Source of the DNA: Hippasteria phrygiana
Taxonomy: Eukaryota > Echinodermata > Asteroidea > Valvatida > Goniasteridae
Reading direction: 5' to 3'
Assembly (NCBI GenBank): GCA_037893225.1
Contig: JAZGUH010000197.1
Location: forward strand, 434,001-498,000
Length of the DNA: 64,000 nucleotides
The notes beneath the pieces are model-generated. The model saw nothing but the letters and a program-made list of their open reading frames with translations, did not search any database and was not told the DNA's origin. The position numbers and the translations under genes were made by a program. Positions 31,464-44,783 of the stretch are shown in pieces (the first letter of the stretch is position 1; each line of letters begins with the position of its first letter).

Positions 31464-33881
31464 CTAGAGCTTTAGTGTTTGTGGACAAACACAGGGCTGT
31501 TTCGTTTTGGTTTTTTTTGGTAGTTTGATTCTTATTCTTGAGATTTCAATGGTGGATAAAATATCTCGTTTTATGGTCGTCTAGGTCAAGCAATCACGTG
31601 CTTATTCATAATCTTTTTAGAAATGTGAGCATACAAGCAGTTGATGACCATGATTACGTCATCAGACATCACAAATTTTTCACATTTATATTTAAGTGTG
31701 TATGACCTAAAAATATATTACAAAAATAATTATACAAAATTGTTTAAATTCATGTTAGATACCACGTTTCAACTTAATCGGACTTGTACTTCTTAATATA
31801 TATGGCTTCAAAAACTGCCCCTTTAAGATGACGTCACGTAACATGTGATGACGTCATCATAATGTAATGTCAATTTTCATCTATAAACCTACTAGGCTAC
31901 CTAGATATTACTTTTCAACTTAATCGGACTTGTACTTTTGTAGATATATGGCTTCGAAAAAATGCCCCTTTAAGATGACGTCACGTGACATGTGATGACA
32001 TCATCATGACGTAAAAGTTTGGCACACGTTGTGAGCAGTTGGGGTAAGTGTCTGCCAAGTTTAAAAGTAGCCAAAGTGAACGGTAAGAAAGAAAACGTTT
32101 ACAAATGCTAAGGGCAATAATCTAGCGAGTGCCCCTTTAAGATGAAACCACGTGACATGTTATGACTTGATCATAACGTTATGTCAATGTTCATCTATAA
32201 CACCCGGTGGCATACCTAGATATTACGTTCCAACTTAATCGGACTTGTACTTTTGTAGATATATGACTTCGAAAAATGCCCCTTTAAAGATGACGTCACG
32301 TGACATGTGATGACGTCACCATGACGTAAAAGTTCGGCACACATTGTGAGCAGTTGGGGTAAGTGTCTGCCAAGTTTAAAAGTAGCCAAAGTGGCTGGTA
32401 AGAAAGAAAAAATTTACAATTGCTATAGGCAATATTCTAGCGACTTTAAAAAAAGAATTGTTTTATGACGTCATCATGACGTCACACAATTTTCGCTTTT
32501 TAGGGCATATCTTTGAGACATACCAAAGCTGTAACAAAAATAATTTTGAAAATGCCTTGTTTTGTTCGCTAGATATATTGAAAAGAATGTTACGATTTTA
32601 AAACTTCAACAATTTAGCGACTTGAAAAAAGACTAGAAATCAACCCCTTTTATAAACAGCAAGCACATAATAGCCATGGTTATCTGCCCGTCCCAGAATT
32701 CCTTTGTGTTATATTGAATTTGGTCTAAATTTTGAAATGGCTGTTATTTCTTACTTGAGTGAGCCACGATCATGAAATTTTGGAATCAGGGAGAGGAAAA
32801 TTCAATATATACATTTTTGTAATCGGATTGACCCTTACATGCGTTTAAAAAAAGAAATGTTTTGATGACGTCATCATGACGTCACACATTTTCTCCCTTT
32901 TAGGGGATATCTTTGAGACATACCAAAGCTATAACAAAAAGAATTTTGAAAATATATTGTTTTGTTCGCTAGATATATTGAAAACAATGTTACGATTTTA
33001 AAATTTCAAAAATTCATAAAAAGTCACGTGATGATGTCATTATGACCTCATTTTGGATTTTGCATGCTAGTGACAGTATCTACCTACCCACCACTTTTCA
33101 TGACGATCGGACTTATCCTTATATGTGTTTTAAAAAATCACACTTTTGATGACGTCATCATGACGTCACACATTTTTTCCCTTTTAGGGCATATCTTTGA
33201 GACATACCAAAGCTATCACAAAAAAAAAATTTAAAATATCGTGTTTTGTTCGCTAGATATATTGAAAAGAATGTTACGATTTTAAAACTTCAAAAATTTA
33301 GCGACTTGAAAAAAGACTAGAAATCAACCCTTTTATAAACAGCAAGCACATAATAGCCATGGTTATCTGCCCGTCCCAGAATTCCTTTGTGTTATATTGA
33401 ATTTGGTCTAAATTTTGAAATGGCTCCTATTTCTTACTTGAGTGAGCCACGATCATGAAATTTTGGAATTAGGTACAGAAAAATTCAATGTATAAATTTT
33501 TGCAATCGGATTGACCCTTACATGCGTAAAAAAAAAAAAACATTTTTGATGACGTCATCATGACGTCGCACAGTTTTCGCTTTTTAGGGCATATCTTTGA
33601 GACATACCAAAGCTGTAACAAAAAGAATTTTGAAAATATCTTGTTTTGTTCGCTAGATATATTGAAAAGAATGTTACGATTTTCAAATTTCAAAAATTCA
33701 TAAAAAATCACGTGATGACGTCATCATGACGTAAAGATCGGCATACATTCTGAGCAGTTGGTCTAAGTGTCTGCTAAGTTTAAATGCAATCGGTTGCTTG
33801 AAAGTAGCCAAAGTGCCGGTCAGAAAGAAAACGTGTACAAATGCTATGGGCAAAAGTCTGAAAAAGAAAAATAAAAAAAAA
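31464..33881 (-). mobile_element. Array unit 2 (type I hairpin)
   Basis: CTAG at 31464-31467; hairpin GTGTTTGTGGACAAACAC at 31475-31492. It ends in an AAAAGTCTGAAAAAG-type right edge before the next CTAG. Confidence 0.6.
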
Positions 33882-35080
33882 CTAGAGCCAATAGTGTTTG
33901 TGGACAAACACAGGGCTGTTTCGGTTTTTGTGTGTAAAATTTGGTGATTAAAATGAAATTTCAAAAATTTTAATAAAATTTCAAAAATTAAAAAAATTAT
34001 AGAACATTAGCCGATGAGGTCATCATGACGTCACTTCGGCTTCTGCATGCTGGTGGCACTATCTACATACCCACCAATTTTTATGACGATCGGACCTACC
34101 CTTATATGTGTTTCAAAAAAGCATATTTTTGATGACGTCATGATGACGTCACACATTTTCCCATTTATGTGAAAGAATATAGGAGCTAACAAAGCTATTA
34201 CAAAAAGAATTTTGAATTTAGCATGTTCTGTTAAAGAGATATGGGTTTAAGAAACTTTAAGGTTAAAAAGCTGTACAATTACTATAAAATCGTATGATGA
34301 GGTCATCATGACGTCACCTCAATTTTCATCTATAACACGTACTTGTCTACCACCATAGCAGGTTTGAATGCAATCGGACCTACGGTTCTCTAGATATGTG
34401 CCCTTGAAAAATGCACCTTTAAGATGACGTCACATGACAAGTGATGACGTCATCATGACGTCACTCTTCGGCATACATTTTCAGCTTAGGGTCTCTGTTT
34501 AAGTTAAACCTGATTAAGATCTGAAGTTGTTTAGTGACCAAAGTGGCTCTTACAAAATTCGTGTACAAAGTCTATGGGATTTGGGATAGAACTAAAAATT
34601 CATAGAAAATCAGCCGATGACGTCATCATGACGTCACTTTGGAATTTACATGCTAGTGGCACTATCTACCTACCCACCAATTTTCATGACGATCGGACCT
34701 ATCCTTATATGTGTTTTAAAAAAGCACATTTTTGATGACGTCATCATGACGTCACACATTTTTTCCCTTTTAGGGGATATCTTTGAGACATACCAAAGTT
34801 ATACCAAAAAGAATTTTGAAAATACCTTGTTTTGTTCGCCAGATATATTGAAAAGAATGTTACGATTTTCAAAATTCAAAAATTCATAACAAATCACGTG
34901 ATGACGTCATCATGACGTAAAAGTTCGGCATGCATTCTGACCAGTTGGTCTAAGTGTCTGTTAAGTTTAAAGGCAATCGGTTGCTTAAAAGTAGCCAAAG
35001 TGCCGGTCAGAAAGAAAACGTGTACAAATGCTATGGGCAATAGTCTGAAAAGGAAAAAAAAGAAAAGAAAAAAAAGAAAA
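33882..35080 (-). mobile_element. Array unit 3 (type I hairpin)
   Basis: CTAG at 33882-33885; hairpin at 33894-33911. Nearly identical to unit 5 (36586-37793) along its whole length, including the GCCAATAGTG spacer. Confidence 0.65.
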
Positions 35081-36585
35081 CTAGACATCTGGTGCAGTGT
35101 TTGTGGACAAACACAGGGCTGTTTTGTTTTTTTGTGTAAAATTATGTGATTTAAATGAAATTTCAAAAATGAAAAAAATCATAGAAAATTAGCCGATGAC
35201 GTCATCATGACGTCACCATGACGTCACATACATTTTCATCTAACACATGCTGGCATAACTAAATACCACGTTTTAACTTAATGTGACTTGTACTTTTATA
35301 GATATATGGTTTCCAAAAATGCCCCTTTAAGATGACGTCACGTGACATGTGATGACGTCATCATGACCTAAAAGTTCGGCGCACATTCTGAGCAGTTTTT
35401 GTAAGTATCTGCCTACGACTTGTCTAACGACTTGAAAAAAAGACTAGAGATCAACTCTTTATAGACAGCATGCCACATGAAAGCCATGGTTTCTGTCCTT
35501 CCCAGAATTCCTTTGTGTTATATTTAATTTGGTCACAATTTTTTAGATGCCTGTTATTTCTTTATACTTGAGTGAGCCACGATCACGAAATTGTTGAATT
35601 AGGTAGAGAAAAATTCAATGTATAAATTCTTAATCGGAACGACCCTTACATGCGTAAAAAAAATAAATTTGATGACGTCATTATGACGTCACACAATTTT
35701 CGCCTTTTAGGGCATATCTTTGAGACATACCAAAAGCTGTATCAAAAAGAATTTTGAAAATCTCTTGTTTTGTTTGCGAGATATATTTAAAAGAATGTTA
35801 CGATTTCAAAATTTCAAAAATTCATAACAAATCACATGATGATGTCATTATAACGTCACTTTGGATTTTGCATCCTAGTACCAGTATCTACCTACCCACT
35901 AATTTTCATGACGATCGGACCTATCCTTATATGTGTTTTAAAAAAGCACATTTTTGATGACGTCATCATGACGTCACATATTTTTTTCCTTTTTAGGGCA
36001 TATCTTTGAGACATACCAAAGCTATAACAAAAAGAATTTTGAAAATATCTTGTTTTGTTCGCTAGATATATTGAAAAGAATGTTACGATTTTCAAATTTT
36101 GAAAAATTCATAAAAAATCACGTGATGATGTCATCATGACGTCACTTTGGATTCAGCATCCTAGTGGCAGTATCTACCTACCCACCAATTTTCATGACGA
36201 TCGGACCTATCCTTATATGGGTTTTAAAAAAGCACATTTTTGATGATGTCATCATGACGTCACACAATTTTTACTTTTTAGGGCATATCTTTGAGACATA
36301 CCAAAGCTATAGCAAAAAGAATTTTGAAAATATCTTGTTTTGTTCGCTAGATATATTGAAAAGAATGTTACGATTTTCAAAATTCAAAAATTCATAAAAA
36401 ATCACGTGATGACGTCATCATGACCAAAAAGTTCGGGACACATTCTGAGCAGTTTGTCTAAGTGTCTGCCAAGTTTAAAGGCAATCGGGTGCACCAAAGT
36501 AGCCAAAGTGCCGGTAAGAAAGAAAACGTGTACAAATGCTATGGGCAAAAAGTCTGAAAAGGAAAAAAAAAAAACAAAAACAAAA
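35081..36585 (-). mobile_element. Array unit 4 (type I hairpin)
   Basis: CTAG at 35081-35084; spacer ACATCTGGTGCA; hairpin at 35097-35114. Near-identical to the first part of units 6 and 7. Confidence 0.65.
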
Positions 36586-37793
36586 CTAGAGCCAATAGTG
36601 TTTGTGGACAAACACAGGGCTGTTTCGGTTTTTGTGTGTAAAATTTGGTGATTAAAATGAAATTTCAAAAATTTTAATAAAATTTCAAAAATTAAAAAAA
36701 TTATAGAAAATTAGCCGATGAGGTCATCATGACGTCACTCCGGCTTCTGCATGCTGGTGGCACTATCTACATACCCACCAATTTTTATGACGATCGGACC
36801 TACCCTTATATGTGTTTCAAAAAAGCATATTTTTGATGACGTCATGATGACATCACACATTTTCCCATTTATGTGAAAGAATATGGGAGCTAACAAAGCT
36901 ATTACAAAAAGAATTTTGAATTTAGCATGTTCTGTTAAAGAGATATGGGTTTAAGAAACTTTAAGGTTGAAAAAACTTTACAATTACTATAAAATCGTAT
37001 GATGAGGTCATCATGACGTCACCTCAATTTTCATCTATAACACGTACTTGTCTACCACCATAGCAGGTTTGAATGCAATCGGACCTACGGTTCTCTAGAT
37101 ATGTGCCCTTGAAAAATGCACCTTTAAGATGACGTCACATGACAAGTGATGACGTCATCATGACGTCACTCTTCGGCATACATTTTCAGCTTAGGGTCTC
37201 TGTTTGAGTTAAACCTGATTAAGATCTGAGGTTGTTTAGTGACCAAAGTGGCTCTTACAAAATTCGTGTACAAAGTCTATGGGATTTGGGATAGAACTAA
37301 AAATTCATAGAAAATCAGCCGATGACGTCATCATGACGTCACTTTGGATTTTACATGCTAGTGGCACTATCTACCTACCCACCAATTTTCATGACGATCG
37401 GACCTATCCTTATATGTGTTTTAAAAAAGCACATTTTTGATGACGTCATCATGACGTCACACAATTTTCGCCTTTTAGGGCATATCTTTGAGACATACCA
37501 AAGCTATAACGAAAAGAATTTTGAAAATATCTTGTTGTGTTCGTTAGATATATTGAAAAGAATGTTACGATTTTCAAAATTCAAAAATTCATAACAAATC
37601 ACGTGATGACGTCATCATGACGTAAAAGTTCGGCATGCATTCTGACCAGTTGGTCTAAGTGTCTGTTAAGTTTAAAGGCAATCGGTTGCTTAAAAGTAGC
37701 CAAAGTGCCGGTCAGAAAGAAAACGTGTACAAATGCTATGGGCAATAGTCTGAAAAGGAAAAAAAAGAAAAAAAAAAAAAAAGAAAAAAAAAA
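36586..37793 (-). mobile_element. Array unit 5 (type I hairpin)
   Basis: CTAG at 36586-36589; hairpin at 36598-36615. Duplicate of unit 3 at an offset of about 2.7 kb. Confidence 0.65.
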
Positions 37794-39298
37794 CTAGACA
37801 TCTGGTGCAGTGTTTGTGGACAAACACAGGGCTGTTTTGTTTTTTTGTGTAAAATTATGTGATTTAAATGAAATTTCAAAAATGAAAAAAATCATAGAAA
37901 ATGTGCCGATGACGTCATCATGACGTCACCATGACGTCACATACATTTTCATCTAACACATGCTGGCATAACTAAATACCACGTTTTAACTTAATGTGAC
38001 TTGTACTTTTGTAGATATATGGTTTCCAAAAATGCCCCTTTAAGATGACGTCACGTGACATGTGATGACGTCATCATGACCTAAAAGTTCGGCGCACATT
38101 CTGAGCAGTTGGTGTAAGTATCTGGCTACGACTTGTCTAACGACTTGAAAAAAAGACTAGAGATCAACTCTTTATAGACAGCGTGCCACATGAAAGCCAT
38201 GGTTTCTGTACTTCCCAGAATTCCTTTGTGTTATATTGAATTTGGTCACAATTTTTTAGATGCCTGTTATTTCTTAATACTTGAGTGAGCCACGATCACG
38301 AAATTGTTGAATTAGGTAGAGAAAAATTCAATGTATAAATTTTTAATCGGAACGACCCTTACATGCGTTGAAAAAAAAAATTTGATGACGTCATTATGAC
38401 GTCACACAATTTTCGCCTTTTAGGGCATATCTTTGAGACATACCAAAAGCTGTATCAAAAAGAATTTTGAAAATCTCTTGTTTTGTTTGCGAGATATATT
38501 TAAAAGAATGTTACGATTTCAAAATTTCAAAAATTCATAACAAATCACATGATCAAGTCATTATGACGTCACTTTGGATTTTGCATCCTAGTACCAGTAT
38601 CTACCTACCCACCAATTTTCATGACGATCGGACCTATCCTTATATGTGTTTTAAAAAAGCACATTTTTGATGATGTCAACATGACGTCACACATTTTTTT
38701 CCTTTTTAGGGCATATCTTTGAGACCTACCAAAGCTATAACAAAAAGAATTTTGAAAATATCTTGTTTTGTTTGCCAGATATATTTAAAAGAATGTTACG
38801 ATTTTCAAAATTTCAAAAATTCATAACAAATCACGTGATGACGTCATCATGACGTCATTTTGGATTTTGCATCCTAGTGCCAGTATCTACCTACTCACCA
38901 ATTTTCATGACGATCGGACCTATCCTTATATGTGTTTTAAAAAAGCACATTTTTGATGACGTCATCATGACATCACACATTTTTTTTTCTTTTAGTGCAT
39001 ATCTTTGAGACATACCAAAGCTATAACAAAAAGAATTTTGAAAATATCTTGTTTTGTTCGCTAGATATATTAAAAAGAATATTACGATTTTCAAATTTCA
39101 AAAATTCATAAAAAATCACGTGATGACGTCATCATGACGTAAATGTTCGGCATACATTCTGAGCAGTTGATCTTAGTGTCTGCCAAGTTTAGAGGCAATC
39201 GGGTGCACCAAAGTAGCCAAAGTGCCGGTAAGAAAGAAAACGTGCACAAATGCTATGGGCAAAAAGTCTGAAAAGGAAAAAAAAAAAAAAGAAAAAAA

Positions 39299-39330
<32 letters not shown>

Positions 39331-39439
39331 AATCTTAACGAAAACAAGGGCTGTTTTGGAAAAGTTTCCAAAACAGCCAAAAATCTTAACGAAAACAAGG
39401 GCTGTTTCGGAAAACTTCCGAAACAGCCAAAAAAGAAAA
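37794..39439 (-). mobile_element. Array unit 6 (type I), with two right-end hairpins
   Basis: CTAG at 37794-37797; hairpin at 37810-37827. Its right end has two tandem copies of a TCTTAACGAAAACAAGGGCT-headed hairpin (39349-39378 and 39400-39428) whose stems are GGCTGTTTTGG and GGCTGTTTCGG, the same motif that follows the left hairpin. Confidence 0.65.
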
Positions 39440-41225
39440 CTAGACATCTGGTGCAGTGTTTGTGGACAAACACAGGGCTGTTTTGTTTTTTTGTGTAAAA
39501 TTATGTGATTTAAATGAAATTTCAAAAATGAAAAAAATCATAGAAAATTAGCCGATGACGTCATCATGACGTCACCATGACGTCACATACATTTTCATCT
39601 AACACATGCTGGCATAACTAAATACCACGTTTTAACTTAATGTGACTTGTACTTTTATAGATATATGGTTTCCAAAAATGCCCCTTTAAGATGACGTCAC
39701 GTGACATGTGATGACGTCATCATGACCTAAAAGTTCGGCGCACATTCTGAGCAGTTTTTGTAAGTATCTGCCTACGACTTGTCTATCGACTTGAAAAAAA
39801 GACTAGAGATCAACTCTTTATAGACAGCATGCCACATGAAAGCCATGGTTTCTGTCCTTCCCAGAATTCCTTTGTGTTATATTTAATTTGGTCACAATTT
39901 TTTAGATGCCTGTTATTTCTTTATACTTGAGTGAGCCACGATCACGAAATTGTTGAATTAGGTAGAGAAAAATTCAATGTATAAATTCTTAATCGGAACG
40001 ACCCTTACATGCGTAAAAAAAATAAATTTGATGACGTCATTATGACGTCACACAATTTTCGCCTTTTAGGGCATATCTTTGAGACATACCAAAAGCTGTA
40101 TCAAAAAGAATTTTGAAAATCTCTTGTTTTGTTTGCGAGATATATTTAAAAGAATGTTACGATTTCAAAATTTCAAAAATTCATAACAAATCACATGATG
40201 ATGTCATTATAACGTCACTTTGGATTTTGCATCCTAGTACCAGTATCTACCTACCCACCAATTTTCATGACGATCGGACCTATCCTTATATGTGTTTTAA
40301 AAAAGCACATTTTTGATGATGTCATCATGACGTCAGACATTTTTTTCCTTTTTAGGGCATATCTTTGAGACCTACCAAAGCTATAACAAAAAGAATTTTG
40401 AAAATATCTTGTTTTGTTTGCCAGATATATTTAAAAGAATGTTACGATTTTCAAAATTTCAAAAATTCATAACAAATTACGTGATGACGTCATCATGACG
40501 TCACTTTGGTTTTGCATCCTAGTGCCAGTATCAACCTACCCACCAATTTTCACGACGATCGGACCTATCCTTATATGTGTTTTAAAAAAGCACATTTTTG
40601 ATGATGTCATCATGACGTCACACATTTTTTTCCTTTTTAGGGCATATCTTTGAGACCTACCAAAGCTATAACAAAAAGAATTTTGAAAATATCTTGTTTT
40701 GTTTGCCAGATATATTTAAAAGAATGTTACGATTTTCAAAATTTCAAAAATTCATAAAAAATCACATGATGACGTCATCATGACGTCACTTTGGAATTTG
40801 CATCCTAGTGCCAGTATCTACCTACCCACCAATTTTCATGACGATCGGACCTATCCTTATATGTGTTTTAAAAAAGCACATTTTTGATAATGTCATCATG
40901 ACGTCACACACTTTTTTCCTTTTTAGGGCATATCTTTGAGACCTACCAAAGCTGTAACAAAAAGAATTTTGAAAATATCTTGTTTTGTTCGCTAGATATA
41001 TTGAAAAGAATTTTACGAATTTAAAATTTCAAAAATTCATAAAAAATCACGTGATGACGTCATCATGACCAAAAAGTTCGGCACACATTCTGAGCAGTTT
41101 GTCTAAGTGTCTGCCAAGTTTAAAGGCAATCGGGTGCACCAAAGTAGCCAAAGTGCCGGTAAGAAAGAAAACGTGCACAAATGCTATGGGGCAAAAAGTC
41201 TGAAAAGGAAAAAAAAAAAAAAAAA
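39440..41225 (-). mobile_element. Array unit 7 (type I hairpin)
   Basis: CTAG at 39440-39443; hairpin at 39456-39473. Its left part duplicates unit 4. The middle (40200-41040) is a run of near-identical CATCCTAGT(A/G)CCAGTATC modules, suggesting recent local amplification. Confidence 0.65.
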
Positions 41226-42743
41226 CTAGAGGCATGAGGTTGGTGTTTGTGGACAAACACAGGGCTGTTTCGTTTTTTTTTTTTAGTTTGGATGTGAAAT
41301 GTGAATACAACAATTAAAGTTTGTCAAACAATCGCACTACTGCCAATTTTCTTTGTTAATTTTGAAATTAATTAAAGTTGTTTGTAATAGTGACATGTGA
41401 TGACGTCATCATAAAGTCACATAAATTTTCATCTATAAACTTGCTGACCTACCTTTTCAACTTAATCGGACTTGTACTTTTGTATATATATGGCTTCAAA
41501 AACTGCCCCTTTAAGATGACGTCACGTGACATGTGATGAAGTCATAATGTCATGTCAATTTTCATCTATGAACCTGCAGACCTGCCTGGATATTACATTT
41601 CAACTTAATCGAACTTGTACTTTTGTTTATATGTGGCTTCAAAAACTGCCCCTTTAAGATGACGTCACGTAACATGTGATGACGTCATCATAACGTCATG
41701 TCAATTTTTATTTATAAACCTACTGGGCTACCTGGATATTTGTTTTCAACTTAATCGAATTTGTACTTTTGCAGATAAATGGCTTCAAAAACTGCCCCTT
41801 TAAGATGACGTCACGTGACATGTTTTGACTTAATCATAACGGCATGTCAATTTTCATCTATAACACCCGGTGGCATACCTAGATATCACGTTCCAACTTA
41901 ATCGGACTTGTACTTTTGTAGATATATGGCTTCAAAAAATGCCCCTTTAAGATGACGTCACGTGACATGTGATGACGTCATCATGACGTAAAATTCGGCA
42001 CACATTGTGAGCAGTTGGGGTAAGTGTCTGTCAAGTTTAAAAGTAGCCAAAGTGGCCGGTAAGAAAGGAAACGTTTACAAATGCTATGGGCAATAGTCTA
42101 GCGACTTGAAAAAAGACTACAAATCAACCCTTTTTATAAACAGCATGCACATTTGAGCCATGGTTATCTGCCCTTCCCAGAATTCCTTTGTGTTATATTG
42201 AATTTGGTCTAAATTTTGAAATGGCTGTTATTTCTTACTTGAGTGAGCCACGATCATGACATTTTGGAATTAGGGAGAGGAAAATTCAATATATATATTT
42301 TTGTAATCGGATTGACCCTTACATGCGTTAAAAAAAAAACATTTTTGATGACGTCATCATGACGTCACACAATTTTCGCCTTTTAGGGCATATCTTTGAG
42401 ACATACCAAAGCTATAACAAAAAGAATTTTGAAAATATCTTGTTTTGTTCGCTAGATATATTGAAACAAATGTTACGATTTTCAAAATTCAAAAATTCAT
42501 AAAAAATCACGTGATGACGTCATCATGACGTAAAAGTTCGGCACACATTCTGAGCAGTTGCTTTAAGTGTTTGCTAAGTTTAAAGACAATCGGCTGCATA
42601 CAAGTAGCCAAAGTGCCGGTAAAAAGGAAAACGTGTACAAATGCTATGGGCAATAGTCTGAAAGAGAAAAAGAAAAAAAAAAGAAAAAAAAAAAAATCTT
42701 AACGAAAACAAAGGCTGTTTCGGAAAACTTCCGAAACAGCCAA
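41226..42743 (-). mobile_element. Array unit 8 (type I), with right-end hairpin
   Basis: CTAG at 41226-41229; hairpin at 41243-41260. The right end has TCTTAACGAAAACAAAGGCT leading into a hairpin at 42713-42741 with stem GGCTGTTTCGG, two bases from the next CTAG. Confidence 0.65.
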
Positions 42744-44783
42744 CTAGAGGTTTGTGTCTGTTTGAAACAGAACACAAGGCTTTTCCGTGTTTTTTTTTCC
42801 ACCCTAAAACTTCAGCTTACGTTCTATGTTTGTGTTAAGTTTGATTAAGATCTGATGTTTATAGTGAGTAAAGTGGCTTGTACAAAATTCGTGACAAAGT
42901 CTATGGGATTTTGGATAGAACAAAAAGATTCATAGAAAATTAGCCGATGACGTCATCATGACGTCACTTCGGATGTTACATTCTACTGGCACTATCTACC
43001 TACCCAGCAATTTGTATGATAATCAGACCTATTCTTATGTGTTTTTAAAAAGCACATTTTTGACGTGATGATGAGGTCACACTTTTTCACATTGAAATGA
43101 AAGAATATCGGAGCTAACAAAACTTAAAAATTACTATAAGATCGTATGATGACGTCATCATGAAGTCACCACGATTTTCATTGATAACACCAGCTGGTCT
43201 ACCAACATACTAGGTTTAAACATAATTGGACATACGGTTCTCTAGATATGGGCCATTGAAAAATGCAGCTTTAAAATGACGTCACGTGACACATGATGAC
43301 GTCATCAAGACGTCACTCTTCAGCGTGCAATTTCAGGTTAGGGTCTTTGTTTGTGTTAAGCCTGATTAAGATCTGAGGTTGTTTAGTGAGCAAAGTGCCA
43401 CTTACAAAATTCGTGTACAAAGTCTATGGGATTTGGGATAGAACAAAATAATTCATAGAAAATCAGCCGATGACGTCACAATGACGTCACTTTGGATTTT
43501 ACATGCTAGTAGCATTATCTACCTACCCAGCAATTTTTATGACGATCGGACGTACCCTTATATGTGTTTCAAAAAGAAATTGTTTGATGACGTCATGATG
43601 ACGTCACACATTTTTCCCATTGATGTGAAAGAATATAGGAGCTAACAAAGCTATTCCAAAAAGAATTTTTGATTTAGCATGTTCTGTTGATGAGATATGG
43701 CTTTAAGAAACTTTAAGGTTCAAAAACTTAAAAATTAACATAAAAATCGTATGATGACGTCATCATGACGTCACGTCAATTTTCATCTATAACACGTGGT
43801 GGTCCACCAACATACCAGGTTTAAAGGCAATCGGACCTACGGCTCTCTAGATATGGGCCCTTGAAAAAATCATCTTTAAGATGACGTCACGTGACATGTG
43901 ATGACGTCATCATGACGTAAAAGTTCGACACACATTGTGAGCAGTTGGGGTAAGTGTCTGCCAAGTTTAAAAGTAGCCAAAGTGGCCGGTAAGAAAGAAA
44001 ACGTTTACAATGCTATGGGCAATATTCTAGCGACTTGAAAAAAAATTTGTTTTATTACGTCATCATGACGTCACACAATTTTCGCTTTTTAGGGCATATC
44101 TTTGAGACATACCAAAGCTATAACAAAAAGAATTTTGAAAATATCTTGTTTTGTTCGCTAGATATATTGAAAAGAATGTTACGATTTCAATACTTCAAAA
44201 ATTCAGCGACTTGAAAAAAGACTAGAAATCAACCCCTTTTATAAACAGCAAGCACACTAAAGCCATGGTTATCTGCCCTTCCCAGAATTCCTTTGTGTTA
44301 TATTGAATTTGGTCTAAATTTTGAAATGGCTGCTATTTCTTACTTGAGTGAGCTACGATCATGAAATTTTTGAATTAGGTACAGAAAAATTCAATGTATA
44401 CATTTTTGTAATCGAATTGAAACTTACATGTGTTTAAAAAAAAATAATAATTTTATGACGTCATCATGACGTCAAACAATTTTCGCTTTTTAGGGCATAT
44501 CTTTGAGACATACCAAAGCTATAACAAAAAGAATTTTGAAAATATCTTGTTTTGTGTGCTAGATATATTGAAAAGAATGTTACGATTTTCAAAATTCAAA
44601 AAATCATAAAAAATCACGTGATGACGTCATCATGACGTCACTCTTCGGCATACAATTTCAGGTTCGGGTCTATGTTTGTGTTAAGTTTAATTAAGATCTG
44701 AGATTGTTTAGTGACCAAAGTGGCTGTCATAAAATTCGTGTACAAAGTCTATGGGATTTAGGATAGAACTAAAGTAAGAAGAA
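42744..44783 (-). mobile_element. Array unit 9 (type II hairpin)
   Basis: CTAG at 42744-42747; hairpin at 42752-42777 with stems TTGTGT/ACACAA and CTGTTT/AAACAG, followed by GGCTTTTCCG. This marks the switch from type I to type II ends in the array. Confidence 0.6.

Noticed and set aside
34650..42777. Recurrent 65-90 codon frames (such as MKISCFVCEIYLKECYDFKI at three sites)
   Set aside because: They recur because the satellite modules recur. They start and stop at module borders, differ by frame between copies and show no coding signature.
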